A DNA stretch of 64,000 nucleotides. It comes from Tsukamurella ocularis. Lineage in GTDB: Bacteria; Actinomycetota; Actinomycetes; Mycobacteriales; Mycobacteriaceae. The translations under genes and the position numbers were made by a program. The DNA is taken from the NCBI RefSeq assembly GCF_024807615.1, contig NZ_JANUCJ010000005.1, positions 1 through 64,000 on the forward strand, written 5' to 3'. The notes under the pieces were generated by a model that did no database searches, was not told the origin of the DNA, and saw only the letters and a list, made by a program, of their open reading frames with translations. Numbering within the stretch: position 1 is the stretch's first letter; each line of letters begins with the position of its first letter. Of the stretch, positions 26,075-35,761 are shown piece after piece.

Positions 26075-26653
26075 ATGAGCACCACCTACCACCACGGCGA
26101 CTTGCCCGGCGCGCTCGTGGGCGCCGCGGTCGAGATCCTCGATGAGGAGGGCGGCGCCACCGACCTGTCGCTGCGAGCCGTCGCCCGGCGCGCAGGGGTG
26201 TCGACCGCCGCGCCCTACCGGCATTTCCCCGATCGGGGCGCCCTGATCTCGGCAGTCGCCGCCGTCGGCTACCGCGAGCTGGCGGCGGCCCTGACCGCCG
26301 CGTCCCCGGCACCGTCCGGCCCGGACGACCTGGCCGACATCGCGATCGCCTACGTGGACTTCGCCCTGCGGCGCACCGGCCTCTTCCGCGCCATGTTCGC
26401 CGAGCCCTGCGGCACAGACCCGGACCGCGTCGAGGCGGTGGACATGATCAAGACGTACCTGACCGGCCTGATCGGGCAGACCCTGCAGGGCGCCGCATCG
26501 GATTCCGAGGACACCGCGACGGCGGTCTGGGCCCTGGTGCACGGCCTGGCGTTCCTGCATCTCGACGGCAAGCTCGACGCCTCGTCGCCGCAGGAGGTGC
26601 ACCGGCGCGTCCGCGCGACGGTGACCGCGGCGCTGGGGATCGCGCAGGCCTGA
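26075..26653 (+). CDS. TetR-family regulator
   Basis: A 192-residue repressor. The N-terminal HTH reads LRAVARRAGVSTAAPYRHFP and is followed by DRGALISAVAAVGYREL. The C-terminal ligand domain resembles the WHG-type TetR C-terminus (FALRRTGLFRAMFAEPC). It diverges from the flavin oxidoreductase, and the 93 bases between them hold a strong inverted repeat. Repression of itself and the neighbour, relieved by an enone or other electrophile, is the simplest reading. The inducer is unknown. Confidence 0.92.
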   Translation: MSTTYHHGDLPGALVGAAVEILDEEGGATDLSLRAVARRAGVSTAAPYRHFPDRGALISAVAAVGYRELAAALTAASPAPSGPDDLADIAIAYVDFALRRTGLFRAMFAEPCGTDPDRVEAVDMIKTYLTGLIGQTLQGAASDSEDTATAVWALVHGLAFLHLDGKLDASSPQEVHRRVRATVTAALGIAQA

Positions 26654-26664
26654 CCTCCGGCGGC

Positions 26665-27294
26665 TCAGCGGGAGGCGAACTCCGCCAGGCCTGGGCCGGT
26701 CAGCTCGGCGAGGTACTCGTCCCGCCCGGTGAGCGCCATGACCAGCGCAACGGTGGGTCCGGCGACCTCCGGTCCGTCGCCGACGGCGAAGGCGCCGTCG
26801 GTGGCGCGCAGCCGCAGGTCGCGGGCCCGGGTCGCCGACGGCAGCATGAGGTCGGATCCGGCGTAGAACGCGGCGACGCGTTCGACCACGCCCCCCGGGT
26901 ACGCGCGGACGATGCCGAGCGGGCGCCGGATGTCCTCGCCGTGCACCACGATCTCGCCGAGCATGGCGGCGACGGGGATCGGAGCCTTCGTCCGGCTCGT
27001 GCCCACGCCGCGGAACAGGCGCAGCGTGTCCGCGGGAGCGTCGCCCAGTCGTTTGGCCAGCCGCTGCGCGACGTTGGCGTCGAAGTCGAAGCGATTGCGC
27101 AGAACGCCCGCGAACCAGACGGCGGGATTATCGGACGCCCCGGCGGTCAGATGGGCCAGGACGTCGCGCACCGTCAGCCCCGCACAGAGCGACGGGGTGC
27201 TCCATTGCTCGTCCGCGAGGGCGCCGAGGTCCTCTGCCAGTGCGGCGCGCTCGGCGAAGATCAGCGGCCAGAGGTCGCGGTCGGAGGCGGCCAT
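26665..27294 (-). CDS. maleylpyruvate isomerase-like, mycothiol-dependent enzyme family
   Basis: A 209-residue DinB-like helical protein of the TIGR03083-type group, often described as mycothiol-dependent. It has the early LCAGLTVRDVLAHLTAG and a later GEIVVHGEDIRRPLG. The histidines in AHLT and VVHGED are the expected metal ligands. Mycothiol is the thiol of this bacterial order, so a transferase or isomerase using it is plausible, but the substrate is unknown. The ATG overlaps the ctaB stop by one base (TGATG). Confidence 0.8.
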   Translation of the reverse strand: MAASDRDLWPLIFAERAALAEDLGALADEQWSTPSLCAGLTVRDVLAHLTAGASDNPAVWFAGVLRNRFDFDANVAQRLAKRLGDAPADTLRLFRGVGTSRTKAPIPVAAMLGEIVVHGEDIRRPLGIVRAYPGGVVERVAAFYAGSDLMLPSATRARDLRLRATDGAFAVGDGPEVAGPTVALVMALTGRDEYLAELTGPGLAEFASR

Positions 27295-28274
27295 CAGTGA
27301 CCGAGCAACTGCCAGACGGTGCTGTAGTTGAGGATCGAGTCCACCGAAAGCGCGCAGAACAGCACGGCGAGGTAGTTGTTCGACTGCAGGAAGACCTTGA
27401 GCGGCTTGATCTCCTGCCCCGCCTTGGTCTGCGAGTACAGCTTGTGCACCGCGTAGAGGAACCAGGCGCCGCACAGCGCCGCGGCGATCGCGTAGACCAG
27501 GCCCGCGGCCGGGATCAGCACGAGCGTGGTGATGACGGTGGCCCACGTGTACCAGACCATCTGTCGCGCGACGGTGGTCTCCGGCGCGACGACGGGCAGC
27601 ATCGGGACGCCGGCCGCCTTGTAATCCTCCTTGTAGCGCATCGCGAGCGCCCAGGTGTGGGGCGGCGTCCAGAAGAAGATCACCAGGAAGAGCACGATCG
27701 CCGGCCACTCGATGGTGCCGGTGGCGGCCGCCCAGCCCACGAGGGTGGGCATGCAGCCCGCGGCCCCGCCCCAGACCACGTTCTGGGAGGTCCGCCGCTT
27801 GAGCAGCATCGTGTACACGAACAGGTAGAACGCGATCGTGACCAGTACGAGCACCGCGGACAGCAGGTTCGCCATCTGCCACAGCCACACGAACGAGGCC
27901 GCGGCCAGGACCAGGCCGAAGATCAGCGCGTGCCGCACGGGCACCGCGTGCCGCGCGAGCGGGCGCCGCTCGGTGCGCTTCATCTTCTGATCGATGTCGG
28001 CGTCCGCGACCATGTTGAGCGTGTTCGCCGATGCGGCGCCGAGCCAGCCGCCGAACAGCGTCGACAGGATGAGCGGCAGGTTCACGTGGCCACGATCTGC
28101 CAGCAACATCACGGGGATGGTGGCGACGAGCAGCAGCTCGATCACCTTCGGCTTGGTCAGCGCGATGTACGCGAGCACCGTCTGTCCGGCGCGGCCGGCG
28201 AAGGACGCGGGGATCGGCGCGGCCGCCGAGCGAGCGTCTGGGGTGTTCGTCCCGTGCCCGCCCTTGAAAACCAT
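27294..28274 (-). CDS. ctaB: protoheme IX farnesyltransferase (heme O synthase) CtaB
   Basis: UbiA-family prenyltransferase that adds farnesyl to heme B, giving heme O, the substrate of CtaA. The 326 residues have about nine membrane helices. The first Asp-rich motif lies in [20 protein letters not shown] and the second conserved segment is [15 protein letters not shown]. The ATG beginning [10 protein letters not shown] is chosen because the family core starts about 30 residues later. The frame stays open further upstream, and no ribosome site decides firmly. It is divergent from tkt and coupled to the downstream gene by TGATG. Confidence 0.92.
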   Translation of the reverse strand: MVFKGGHGTNTPDARSAAAPIPASFAGRAGQTVLAYIALTKPKVIELLLVATIPVMLLADRGHVNLPLILSTLFGGWLGAASANTLNMVADADIDQKMKRTERRPLARHAVPVRHALIFGLVLAAASFVWLWQMANLLSAVLVLVTIAFYLFVYTMLLKRRTSQNVVWGGAAGCMPTLVGWAAATGTIEWPAIVLFLVIFFWTPPHTWALAMRYKEDYKAAGVPMLPVVAPETTVARQMVWYTWATVITTLVLIPAAGLVYAIAAALCGAWFLYAVHKLYSQTKAGQEIKPLKVFLQSNNYLAVLFCALSVDSILNYSTVWQLLGH

Positions 28275-28353
28275 CTGTGCCGCACTCTCTTCTGCCGTGT
28301 CCGGACGAGACCGGACGTGACGTTCTTCCGCGGCCGGGGCTGACCGACCGCGG

Positions 28354-28377
28354 GCGGTGTGGCAGCTGCCCCACCGC
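28354..28377. promoter_or_regulatory. 24-bp near-perfect palindrome in the ctaB leader
   Basis: GCGGTG-T-GGCAG and CTGCC-C-CACCGC pair except at one symmetric position. It has no loop, so it suits a DNA-binding dimer better than an RNA hairpin. It lies 80-103 bases before the ctaB ATG. Confidence 0.4.
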
Positions 28378-28526
28378 GGGCCCGCGACCGGCGCCGACCC
28401 CATCTACTACGAGCCATGGTAGTCCTCCGACTCCCCGGCGCCGAATCGGGATCGCCGCCGCGAACCGTGGCGGCGGCCACCCGTCGCCTACCCGGTAGTT
28501 TCCGCAGACCGTGCATCGCCGCCGAG

Positions 28527-28532
28527 TAGGGT
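28527..28532 (+). promoter_or_regulatory. -10 element of the pentose phosphate operon
   Basis: TAGGGT lies 48 bases before the tkt GTG. It gives a normal leader of about 40 bases that contains the AGGAGAG ribosome site. Confidence 0.5.
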
Positions 28533-28579
28533 TCACACTTGAGCACGCACGCCCCCACGACCAGGAGAGTCCGCCAGCC

Positions 28580-30679
28580 GTGACCAGCACCGCCGAGATC
28601 CACACCCTCACCACTCCGCATCACCCCGCCGACTGGACCGATCTCGACACGCGCGCGGTGGATACCGCCCGGGTGCTGGCGGCCGACGCGGTGCAGAAGG
28701 TCGGCAACGGCCATCCCGGCACCGCGATGAGCCTCGCTCCGCTGGCCTACACGCTGTTCCAGAAGCTCATGGTGCACGACCCGTCGGACACCCACTGGAT
28801 CGGCCGCGACCGGTTCGTGCTCTCCTGCGGCCATTCCAGCCTCACGCTCTACACGCAGCTGTATCTGGGCGGCTTCGGCCTGGAGCTGGGCGACCTCGAG
28901 GCGCTGCGCACCGAGGGCTCGCTGACCCCCGGCCACCCGGAGTACCGGCACACCCAGGGCGTCGAGATCACCACCGGCCCGCTGGGCCAGGGCCTCGCGT
29001 CCGCAGTGGGCATGGCGATGGCCTCGCGCTACGAGCGCGGCCTGTTCGACCCGGAGGCCGCACCCGGCCAGAGCCCGTTCGACCACTTCATCTACGTCAT
29101 CGCCTCCGACGGCGACATCGAGGAGGGCGTCACCTCCGAGGCGTCCTCGCTCGCGGGCACCCAGCAACTGGGCAACCTCGTCCTCTTCTACGACGACAAC
29201 AAGATCTCCATCGAGCACAACACCGACATCGCGCTGTCCGAGGACGTGGCGAAGCGGTACGAGGCCTACGGCTGGCACGTGCAGTACGTAGAGGGCGGCG
29301 AGAACGTCACGGCGATCGAGGAGGCCACTGCGGCCGCCAAGGCCGTCACCGACAAGCCGTCGATCATCATCGTGCGCACGATCATCGGCTTCCCCGCTCC
29401 GAACAAGATGAACACCGGCGGCGTGCACGGCTCCGCGCTCGGCGCCGACGAGGTGGCCGCGGTCAAGGAGATCCTGGGCTTCGACCCGGCGAAGAGCTTC
29501 GACGTCGCCCCCGAGGTCATCGCGCACTCGCGCGAGCTGATCAAGCGCGGCCAGGCCGAGCACGAGGCGTGGAACGTGCGCTTCGACGCGTGGGCCGCCG
29601 CCAACCCGGAGCGCAAGGCGCTGCTCGATCGGCTCGAGGCCGGCACCCTGCCCGCGGGCTGGGACGCCGAGCTGCCCACCTGGACGGTCGAGGACAAGGG
29701 CATTGCGACCCGCGCCGCGTCGGGCGCCTTCCTCGCGGCGGCCGGACAGACCCTGCCCGAGCTGTGGGGCGGCTCCGCCGACCTCGCCGGCTCGAACAAC
29801 ACCACGATCAAGGGCGCCGACTCCTTCGGCCCCACGTCGATCTCCACCGAGGACTGGAACGCGCAGCCCTACGGCCGCACGCTGCACTTCGGCATCCGCG
29901 AGCACGCGATGGGCTCGATCCTCAACGGCATCGTGCTGCACGGGAAGACGCGCCCCTACGCGGGCACCTTCCTGCAGTTCGCGGACTACATGCGCCCTGC
30001 GGTTCGGCTCGCGGCCCTCATGGACATCGACCCGATCTACGTGTGGACGCACGACTCGGTCGGCCTCGGCGAGGACGGCCCCACGCACCAGCCGGTCGAG
30101 CACCTCGCCGCGCTGCGCGCCATCCCGGGCCTGAACGTGGTCCGCCCGGCCGACGCGAACGAGACCGTCGCGGCGTGGAAGGCCACCCTCGAGCGCACGG
30201 GCGGCAACGGCCCCACCGGACTGATCCTCACCCGGCAGGGCGTGCCGATCCTGCCCGGCACGTCCGCCGAGGGCGTCGCGCGCGGCGGTTACGTCCTCAA
30301 GGACGCCGACGGTGCCACCCCCGACGTGATCATCATCGGCACCGGCTCCGAGGTGCAGCTGGCCCTGCAAGCAGCCGACCTGCTCGCTGCGAAGGACATC
30401 AAGGCGCGCGTCGTCTCCATGCCCTCGGTCGAGTGGTTCCACGCCCAGGACCAGGCATACCAGGACAGCGTGCTGCCGCCGTCGGTGAAGGCGCGCGTCG
30501 CCGTCGAGGCCGGCATCGCCCAGTCCTGGTGGCGCATCGTCGGCGGCTTCGGCGAGGTCGTCTCGCTCGAGCACTTCGGCGAGTCCGCCTCCGACAAGGT
30601 CCTGTTCGCTAAGTACGGATTCACCGGCGAGAACGTGGCCCAGAAGGCCGAGCAGTCCCTCGCCAATCTGAAGGGATAG
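28580..30679 (+). CDS. tkt: transketolase
   Basis: Thiamine diphosphate enzyme that moves two-carbon units between sugar phosphates, 699 residues. [20 protein letters not shown] and [17 protein letters not shown] are the N-terminal cofactor-binding segments, with metal ligands continuing at [31 protein letters not shown] is the active-site loop of the second domain. The GTG start follows AGGAGAG by ten bases and gives the known mycobacterial N-terminus. First gene of the five-gene tkt-tal-zwf-opcA-pgl operon; the gap to tal is 8 bases. Confidence 0.97.
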   Translation: MTSTAEIHTLTTPHHPADWTDLDTRAVDTARVLAADAVQKVGNGHPGTAMSLAPLAYTLFQKLMVHDPSDTHWIGRDRFVLSCGHSSLTLYTQLYLGGFGLELGDLEALRTEGSLTPGHPEYRHTQGVEITTGPLGQGLASAVGMAMASRYERGLFDPEAAPGQSPFDHFIYVIASDGDIEEGVTSEASSLAGTQQLGNLVLFYDDNKISIEHNTDIALSEDVAKRYEAYGWHVQYVEGGENVTAIEEATAAAKAVTDKPSIIIVRTIIGFPAPNKMNTGGVHGSALGADEVAAVKEILGFDPAKSFDVAPEVIAHSRELIKRGQAEHEAWNVRFDAWAAANPERKALLDRLEAGTLPAGWDAELPTWTVEDKGIATRAASGAFLAAAGQTLPELWGGSADLAGSNNTTIKGADSFGPTSISTEDWNAQPYGRTLHFGIREHAMGSILNGIVLHGKTRPYAGTFLQFADYMRPAVRLAALMDIDPIYVWTHDSVGLGEDGPTHQPVEHLAALRAIPGLNVVRPADANETVAAWKATLERTGGNGPTGLILTRQGVPILPGTSAEGVARGGYVLKDADGATPDVIIIGTGSEVQLALQAADLLAAKDIKARVVSMPSVEWFHAQDQAYQDSVLPPSVKARVAVEAGIAQSWWRIVGGFGEVVSLEHFGESASDKVLFAKYGFTGENVAQKAEQSLANLKG

Positions 30680-30687
30680 CGCACACC

Positions 30688-31794
30688 ATGGCTCAGAACC
30701 CGAATCTCGCCGCCCTGTACGAGGCCGGCGTCTCCGTCTGGCTCGACGACCTCTCGCGCGGCCTCATCCAGTCCGGCAAGCTTGCGGAGCTCCCGGAGAC
30801 GGACTCCGTCACCGGCGTCACCACGAACCCGGCGATCTTCCAGGCAGCACTGTCCAAGGGCACCGAGTACGCGGCGCAGGTCGCCGAGCTCGCCGCCCGC
30901 GGCGCCGGAGTTGACGAGACGATCCGCACCGTCACCACCGACGACGTCCGCGCGGCGTGCGACGTGCTGGCCCCCGTCTTCGAGCGGACCGGCGGCGTCG
31001 ACGGCCGCGTCTCGATCGAGGTCGACCCGCGCCTCGCGCACGACACCGAGGGCACCGTCGCCCAGGCGATCGAGCTGCACAAGATCGTCGACCGGCCGAA
31101 CGTCCTCATCAAGATCCCCGCGACCCTCGCCGGGCTGCCCGCGATCACCCGCGTGATCGCCGAGGGCATCTCGGTGAACGTGACGCTGATCTTCTCGGTG
31201 GAGCGCCACCGCCAGGTCATGGACGCCTACCTCGACGGCATCGAGGCGGCGGCCGCCGCCGGCCGGAACGTGGCCGACATCTACTCGGTCGCCTCGTTCT
31301 TCGTCTCCCGCGTGGACACCGAGATCGACAAGCGGCTCGAAGCGATCGGCACCGACGCGGCGCTCGCACTGCGTGGCAAGGCCGGCCTCGCCAACGCGCG
31401 CCTGGCCTACGCCGCCTACGAGGAGATCTTCGGCGCGGCCCGGTTCGCCGCGATCGAGGGCGCGAACGTGCAGCGCCCCCTCTGGGCGTCGACCGGCGTG
31501 AAGAACCCGGCGTACAAGGACACCCTGTACGTCGCGGAGCTGATCGCCCCGAACACCGTCAACACCATGCCCGGCGCCACGATGGCGGCGTTCGCCGACC
31601 ACGGCACGGTCACCGACGGCACGATCATCGGTCGCGCGGAGGAGTCGGCGCAGGTCTTCGCCGACCTGCAGGGCGCGGGCGTCGACCTGTCGGCCGTCTT
31701 CGAGCTCCTCGAGACCGAGGGCGTGGAGAAGTTCGAGCAGGCCTGGCAGCAGCTGCTCGACGCGACCGCCGAGCAGCTCAAGACCGGGGCCTAA
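30688..31794 (+). CDS. tal: transaldolase
   Basis: Transfers dihydroxyacetone units between sugar phosphates, 368 residues, the longer actinobacterial class. [20 protein letters not shown] is the family N-terminus and [18 protein letters not shown] the phosphate-binding start of the barrel. The Schiff-base lysine is in NVLIKIPAT. It completes the non-oxidative pentose phosphate branch with tkt, 8 bases upstream. A 65-base gap, the largest in the operon, separates it from zwf. Confidence 0.97.
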   Translation: MAQNPNLAALYEAGVSVWLDDLSRGLIQSGKLAELPETDSVTGVTTNPAIFQAALSKGTEYAAQVAELAARGAGVDETIRTVTTDDVRAACDVLAPVFERTGGVDGRVSIEVDPRLAHDTEGTVAQAIELHKIVDRPNVLIKIPATLAGLPAITRVIAEGISVNVTLIFSVERHRQVMDAYLDGIEAAAAAGRNVADIYSVASFFVSRVDTEIDKRLEAIGTDAALALRGKAGLANARLAYAAYEEIFGAARFAAIEGANVQRPLWASTGVKNPAYKDTLYVAELIAPNTVNTMPGATMAAFADHGTVTDGTIIGRAEESAQVFADLQGAGVDLSAVFELLETEGVEKFEQAWQQLLDATAEQLKTGA

Positions 31795-31859
31795 TACCCG
31801 GTGACCTGGACGAAGCGCGCCGCCGCGACCACGGAACGACACCAGACGGATGGGACCCG

Positions 31860-33380
31860 ATGATGCTCGGCAATCCCCTTCGGGACCCGAAGGACCGTCG
31901 GCTACCGAGGATCGCGGGGCCCTCGTCCTTGGTGATCTTCGGTGTCACCGGCGACCTGTCGCGGCGCAAGCTGATGCCCGCCGTGTACGACCTCGCTAAC
32001 CGCGGCCTCCTCCCGCCCGGCTTCTCGCTGGTGGGCTTCGGCCGCCGCCCGTGGACCGACGAGGACTTCGCTGCGACGGTCCGGGAGGCCGCGAAGGCGC
32101 ACTCGCGCACCGAGTTCCGCGACGATGTCTGGGAGCGTCTGGCCGAGGGCATCCGGTTCGTCCAGGGCGCCTTCGATGACGACGACTCCTTCGACCGGCT
32201 CTCCACGGCGCTGGCCGACCTGGACGCCGAGCGGGGCACCGGCGGCAACACCGCGTTCTACCTCTCCATCCCGCCGGACGCCTTCCCCACGGTGTGCGAG
32301 CAGCTCAAGCGCTCGGGCCTGGCGGACCAGTCCGAGGGCTGGCGGCGCGTGGTGATCGAGAAGCCCTTCGGGCACGACCTCGAGTCCGCGCAGAGGCTCA
32401 ACGCCGTCGTCAACGACGTCTTCGCCGAGCAGTCGGTCTTCCGGATCGATCACTACCTCGGCAAGGAGACGGTGCAGAACATCCTGGCGCTGCGCTTCGC
32501 GAACCAGCTGTTCGAACCGACGTGGAACAGCCACTACGTGGACAGCGTCCAGATCACCATGGCCGAGGACATCGGCCTGGGGGGCCGCGCGGGCTACTAC
32601 GACGGCATCGGCGCTGCCCGCGACGTGATCCAGAACCACCTGCTGCAGCTCATGGCCCTCATCGCGATGGAGGAACCCACCAGCTTCCATCCGGCGGAGC
32701 TGCAGGCCGAGAAGATCAAGGTGCTCTCGGCCACCTCCCCCGTCGAACCCCTCGCAGAGACCTCCGCGCGCGGCCAGTACGGGCCGGGCTGGCAGGGTAG
32801 TGAGAAGGTCGTGGGTCTCCTCGAGGAGGAGGGCTTCAGCGAGACCTCCACCACGGAGACCTACGCCGCGATCACCGTCGAGATCGCCTCCCGGCGGTGG
32901 GCGGGCGTGCCCTTCTACCTCCGCACCGGCAAGCGACTGGGGCGCCGCGTCACGGAGATCGCGCTGATGTTCAAGCGCGCGCCGCACCTGCCCTTCGACG
33001 ACACCATGACCGAGGAGCTGGGCCAGAACGCGCTCGTCATCCGCGTGCAGCCCGACGAGGGCGTGACCCTCCGGTTCGGTTCCAAGGTGCCGGGCAGCTC
33101 CATGGAGGTCCGCGACGTCAACATGGACTTCAGCTACGGCGAGGCCTTCACGGTGAGCTCCCCCGAGGCCTACGAACGGCTGATCCTCGACGTGCTGCTG
33201 GGCGAGCCGTCGTTGTTCCCGGTGAACGCCGAGGTCGAGCTGTCGTGGAAGATCCTCGACCCGGTACTCGCACTGTGGGCCGAGGGCGGCAGGCCCGAGG
33301 AGTACGAGTCCGGGACGTGGGGCCCGGAATCGGCCGAGAAGATGCTGGACCGGACCGGAAGGACGTGGCGGCGCCCATGA
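31860..33380 (+). CDS. zwf: glucose-6-phosphate dehydrogenase
   Basis: First enzyme of the oxidative pentose phosphate pathway, producing NADPH; 506 residues. The nucleotide site is VIFGVTGDLSRRKLMPA, the catalytic segment RIDHYLGKETVQN, and substrate binding EKPFGHD. The first of two adjacent ATGs is used, but only a weak GGATGGG precedes it, so translation may depend on the tal transcript. The stop overlaps opcA by ATGA. OpcA, the allosteric partner, is therefore made in step with it. Confidence 0.96.
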   Translation: MMLGNPLRDPKDRRLPRIAGPSSLVIFGVTGDLSRRKLMPAVYDLANRGLLPPGFSLVGFGRRPWTDEDFAATVREAAKAHSRTEFRDDVWERLAEGIRFVQGAFDDDDSFDRLSTALADLDAERGTGGNTAFYLSIPPDAFPTVCEQLKRSGLADQSEGWRRVVIEKPFGHDLESAQRLNAVVNDVFAEQSVFRIDHYLGKETVQNILALRFANQLFEPTWNSHYVDSVQITMAEDIGLGGRAGYYDGIGAARDVIQNHLLQLMALIAMEEPTSFHPAELQAEKIKVLSATSPVEPLAETSARGQYGPGWQGSEKVVGLLEEEGFSETSTTETYAAITVEIASRRWAGVPFYLRTGKRLGRRVTEIALMFKRAPHLPFDDTMTEELGQNALVIRVQPDEGVTLRFGSKVPGSSMEVRDVNMDFSYGEAFTVSSPEAYERLILDVLLGEPSLFPVNAEVELSWKILDPVLALWAEGGRPEEYESGTWGPESAEKMLDRTGRTWRRP

Positions 33381-34291
33381 TTCTCGATCTGCCGGACACC
33401 TCCACCCAGGACGTCTCGAAGCAGCTCGTCCGCCTGCGCGAGTCGGGCGGCGCGGTCACCCTCGGCCGCGTGCTCACGCTCATCATCTCCGCCGAGGAGG
33501 GCGAGCCCACCGAGAGCGCCATCGAGGCCACCAACGCCGCGTCGCGCGAGCACCCGTGCCGCGTGATCGTCGTGGCCCGCGGCCCCCGCGCGGAGCGGAC
33601 CCGCCTCGACGCGCAGATCCGCGTCGGCGGCGACGCCGGCGCGTCGGAGGTCGTGGTGCTGCGCCTGTTCGGCGAGCTCGCCGACCACGGCGCCTCGGTG
33701 ATCGTGCCCTTCCTACTCCCGGACACGCCGGTCGTCGCCTGGTGGCCCGGCGCCGCGCCCGCGGTGCCCTCGGCCGACAAGGTGGGCGCGCTCGCGACCC
33801 GCCGCATCACCGATGCCACCGCGTCCGACGATTCCGTCGCCGTGCTCGCGCGGCGCCGCGACGGCTTCGCGCCGGGCGATTCGGACCTGGCCTGGTCGCG
33901 GATCACCCCGTGGCGTGCGCTCCTCGCATCGGCGCTGGACCAGCCGCCGTTCGAGCCGATCACGTCTGCGGTGGTGACGGGACCGTCGAACAGCCCCGGC
34001 ATCGACCTGCTCGCGGGATGGTTGCGGGCACAGCTCGGCGTGCCCGTGCGGCGCCGCGCCGGCAGCTTCGAGGTGCAGCTCGACCGCGCGAGCGGCCCGC
34101 TGCGCCTGGAGTTCGACCAGAACTCGACGGCCGTCCTTGTGCGTCCGGGCCAGCCCGACGGTCGCGTCGCGATCCGCCGGCGGGACGTGGCCGACTGCCT
34201 CGCGGAGGAGCTGCGCCGCCTCGATGACGACGACATCTACTACACGGCGTTGGGCGGCGTGTCCGACGTGGACCGATCGGAGATGCCCTGA
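33377..34291 (+). CDS. opcA: OpcA, glucose-6-phosphate dehydrogenase assembly protein
   Basis: Actinobacterial and cyanobacterial partner that oligomerises and activates Zwf, 304 residues, soluble. It begins MILDLPDTSTQDVSKQLVRL; the middle has CRVIVVARG and the Trp-rich TPVVAWWPGAAP, both typical. Near the C-terminus, RRRDVADCLAEELRRLD is conserved. It overlaps zwf by four bases and pgl by one base (TGATG), the tight coupling expected of a stoichiometric complex. Confidence 0.95.
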   Translation: MILDLPDTSTQDVSKQLVRLRESGGAVTLGRVLTLIISAEEGEPTESAIEATNAASREHPCRVIVVARGPRAERTRLDAQIRVGGDAGASEVVVLRLFGELADHGASVIVPFLLPDTPVVAWWPGAAPAVPSADKVGALATRRITDATASDDSVAVLARRRDGFAPGDSDLAWSRITPWRALLASALDQPPFEPITSAVVTGPSNSPGIDLLAGWLRAQLGVPVRRRAGSFEVQLDRASGPLRLEFDQNSTAVLVRPGQPDGRVAIRRRDVADCLAEELRRLDDDDIYYTALGGVSDVDRSEMP

Positions 34292-35049
34292 TGACCGAGC
34301 CCACCGTCCGCACGTTCGACGATGCTGACGCCCTCGTCGCGGCGGCCGCGGACGACCTCGTCGCCGTGATCGAGCAGGCGCAGGCCGAACGGGGCTTCGC
34401 CTCCATCGTCCTGACCGGCGGCACCAACGGCAACGCCCTCTCAGCGGCGCTGCGGGACAAGGTAATCGACTGGTCGCGCGTCGACGTCTTTTTCGGCGAC
34501 GAGCGCTTCGTCGCGGGCGACGATCCCGACCGGAACGTGCTGCAGGCCGAGGACGCACTGCTCGCGCACGTGCCGATTCCGGACGCGAACGTCTACCGCT
34601 TCCCCGCCTCGGACGAGTTCAGCGGCGACGGCGAGCTGGCCGCCCGCGTCTACGCGAAGCGCCTGGCGGACAACGCCGCCGCCCGCGGCAACGCCGTCAC
34701 GGCGGGCGCGGGCACCGCGCCGCGGTTCGACGTGCACCTGCTCGGCATGGGCGGCGAGGGCCACATCAACTCGCTCTTCCCTGACACCGACGCCGTCCGC
34801 GAGACGAAGGCCGTCGTGGTGTCGGTCGGCGACTCCCCCAAGCCGCCGCCGCGGCGCCTCACACTGACCCTGCCGGCGGTCGCCGCCGCACGCCACGTGT
34901 GGCTCCTCGTTTCCGGCGCCGAGAAGGCCGAGGCCGTGGCCGCCGGGGTCGGCGGGGCGTCGCCCGAGGACTGGCCCTGCGCCGGCGCGCACGGCTCCGA
35001 GGAGACCGTCTGGTACCTCGACGGTGCCGCCGCGTCACGACTCGGCTAG
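34291..35049 (+). CDS. pgl: 6-phosphogluconolactonase
   Basis: Hydrolyses 6-phosphoglucono-lactone made by Zwf, 252 residues. Signatures are SIVLTGGTNGNALSAAL, the phosphate loop VDVFFGDERFVAGDDPDRNV, and LLGMGGEGHINSLFPDT. The usual TGGSTP-like loop reads TGGTNG here, a mild variant. Last gene of the operon, overlapping opcA by one base. Its 3' end overlaps the convergent VOC gene by four bases. Confidence 0.95.
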   Translation: MTEPTVRTFDDADALVAAAADDLVAVIEQAQAERGFASIVLTGGTNGNALSAALRDKVIDWSRVDVFFGDERFVAGDDPDRNVLQAEDALLAHVPIPDANVYRFPASDEFSGDGELAARVYAKRLADNAAARGNAVTAGAGTAPRFDVHLLGMGGEGHINSLFPDTDAVRETKAVVVSVGDSPKPPPRRLTLTLPAVAAARHVWLLVSGAEKAEAVAAGVGGASPEDWPCAGAHGSEETVWYLDGAAASRLG

Positions 35050-35738
35050 GACTGCTCGATCACGATCGTCGGGACGCCCAGCGCGGGGTCCTTGACCGTT
35101 GCGACCCGCGTGCCCGGCTTCGCGCCGCGCCGCACGTCGCCCACGGTGATGCCCTGCTCGGTCAGACGGGCGCGGGTCGCATCCGCGTCGACGGTGCGCC
35201 ACGCCACGCCCCACACGGCGTCCGGGCCGGCGAGATTCACATCCTCGCCCTCCTGCAGCACTACCTCGACGAGCAGGTCACCGCGGCGGAAGAACAGCTG
35301 GTGCACGCCCCACGACTGGACCCGGTCGAGGCGCAGGTCGAAGTCGAGCCGGCCGCACAGGGTGGCGATGATCCGGTCGCGGTTCGGCGATGTGAGCACG
35401 ACGTGATCCACGCCGGTGATCTCCGCGCCGGGCACGGCGCCGGGTACCGTCGGACCGGCATATCCGAGGACGAGTCCGTCGGCCGCACCGGCGAATCCGG
35501 TGCTGACGTCCGTCAGGGTGAGCCCGCGGCGTTCGGCGAGCTTCGCGGCCAGGGCAGCGTCGTCCGCCGCGACGAGGAGGCCTGAGGCGCCCGCCCACGA
35601 CGGTGCGCCGATGGCGATCTCAATCCCCTCCGCGGTGTAGCGCTCCGCGGCTTCGGCGCCGAGGAGCCGCGCATGGGCGGCCCGCGCCTCGGCCGGGACG
35701 TCGAGGATGACCAGGTCACGTGCAGCTGTGGAAGTCAC
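35046..35738 (-). CDS. VOC (glyoxalase/dioxygenase fold) protein
   Basis: A 230-residue protein with the paired beta-alpha-beta modules of the VOC superfamily. The C-terminal module begins GVDHVVLTSPNRDRIIATL and includes WGVHQLFFRRGDLLVEVVLQ and WGVAWRTVDADATRARL. The His of VDHVVL and the Glu of LVEVVL are candidate metal ligands. The first half is a degenerate copy (LVILDVPAEARAAHARLLG). The GTG start is chosen over an ATG six codons upstream because CAGGAT lies 6 bases before it, but either could be right. Substrate unknown. Confidence 0.75.
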   Translation of the reverse strand: MTSTAARDLVILDVPAEARAAHARLLGAEAAERYTAEGIEIAIGAPSWAGASGLLVAADDAALAAKLAERRGLTLTDVSTGFAGAADGLVLGYAGPTVPGAVPGAEITGVDHVVLTSPNRDRIIATLCGRLDFDLRLDRVQSWGVHQLFFRRGDLLVEVVLQEGEDVNLAGPDAVWGVAWRTVDADATRARLTEQGITVGDVRRGAKPGTRVATVKDPALGVPTIVIEQS

Positions 35739-35761
35739 CCCGCCATCCTGCCGCATGTGAT

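Larger units (their letters stand above)
28275..28579. other. divergent ctaB-tkt intergenic region
   Basis: No gene is supported in these 305 bases. They hold the tkt -10 (28527), a 24-bp near-palindrome (28354) and a smaller inverted repeat ACTAC-N8-GTAGT (28406-28423). If ctaB is transcribed from near the latter, its leader is over 100 bases long. Confidence 0.5.

Noticed and set aside
28275-28403. N-terminal extension of ctaB to an ATG at 28403
   Set aside because: The extra 43 residues are Arg/Pro/Ser-rich without similarity to the family and cover a palindrome. They look like leader sequence.
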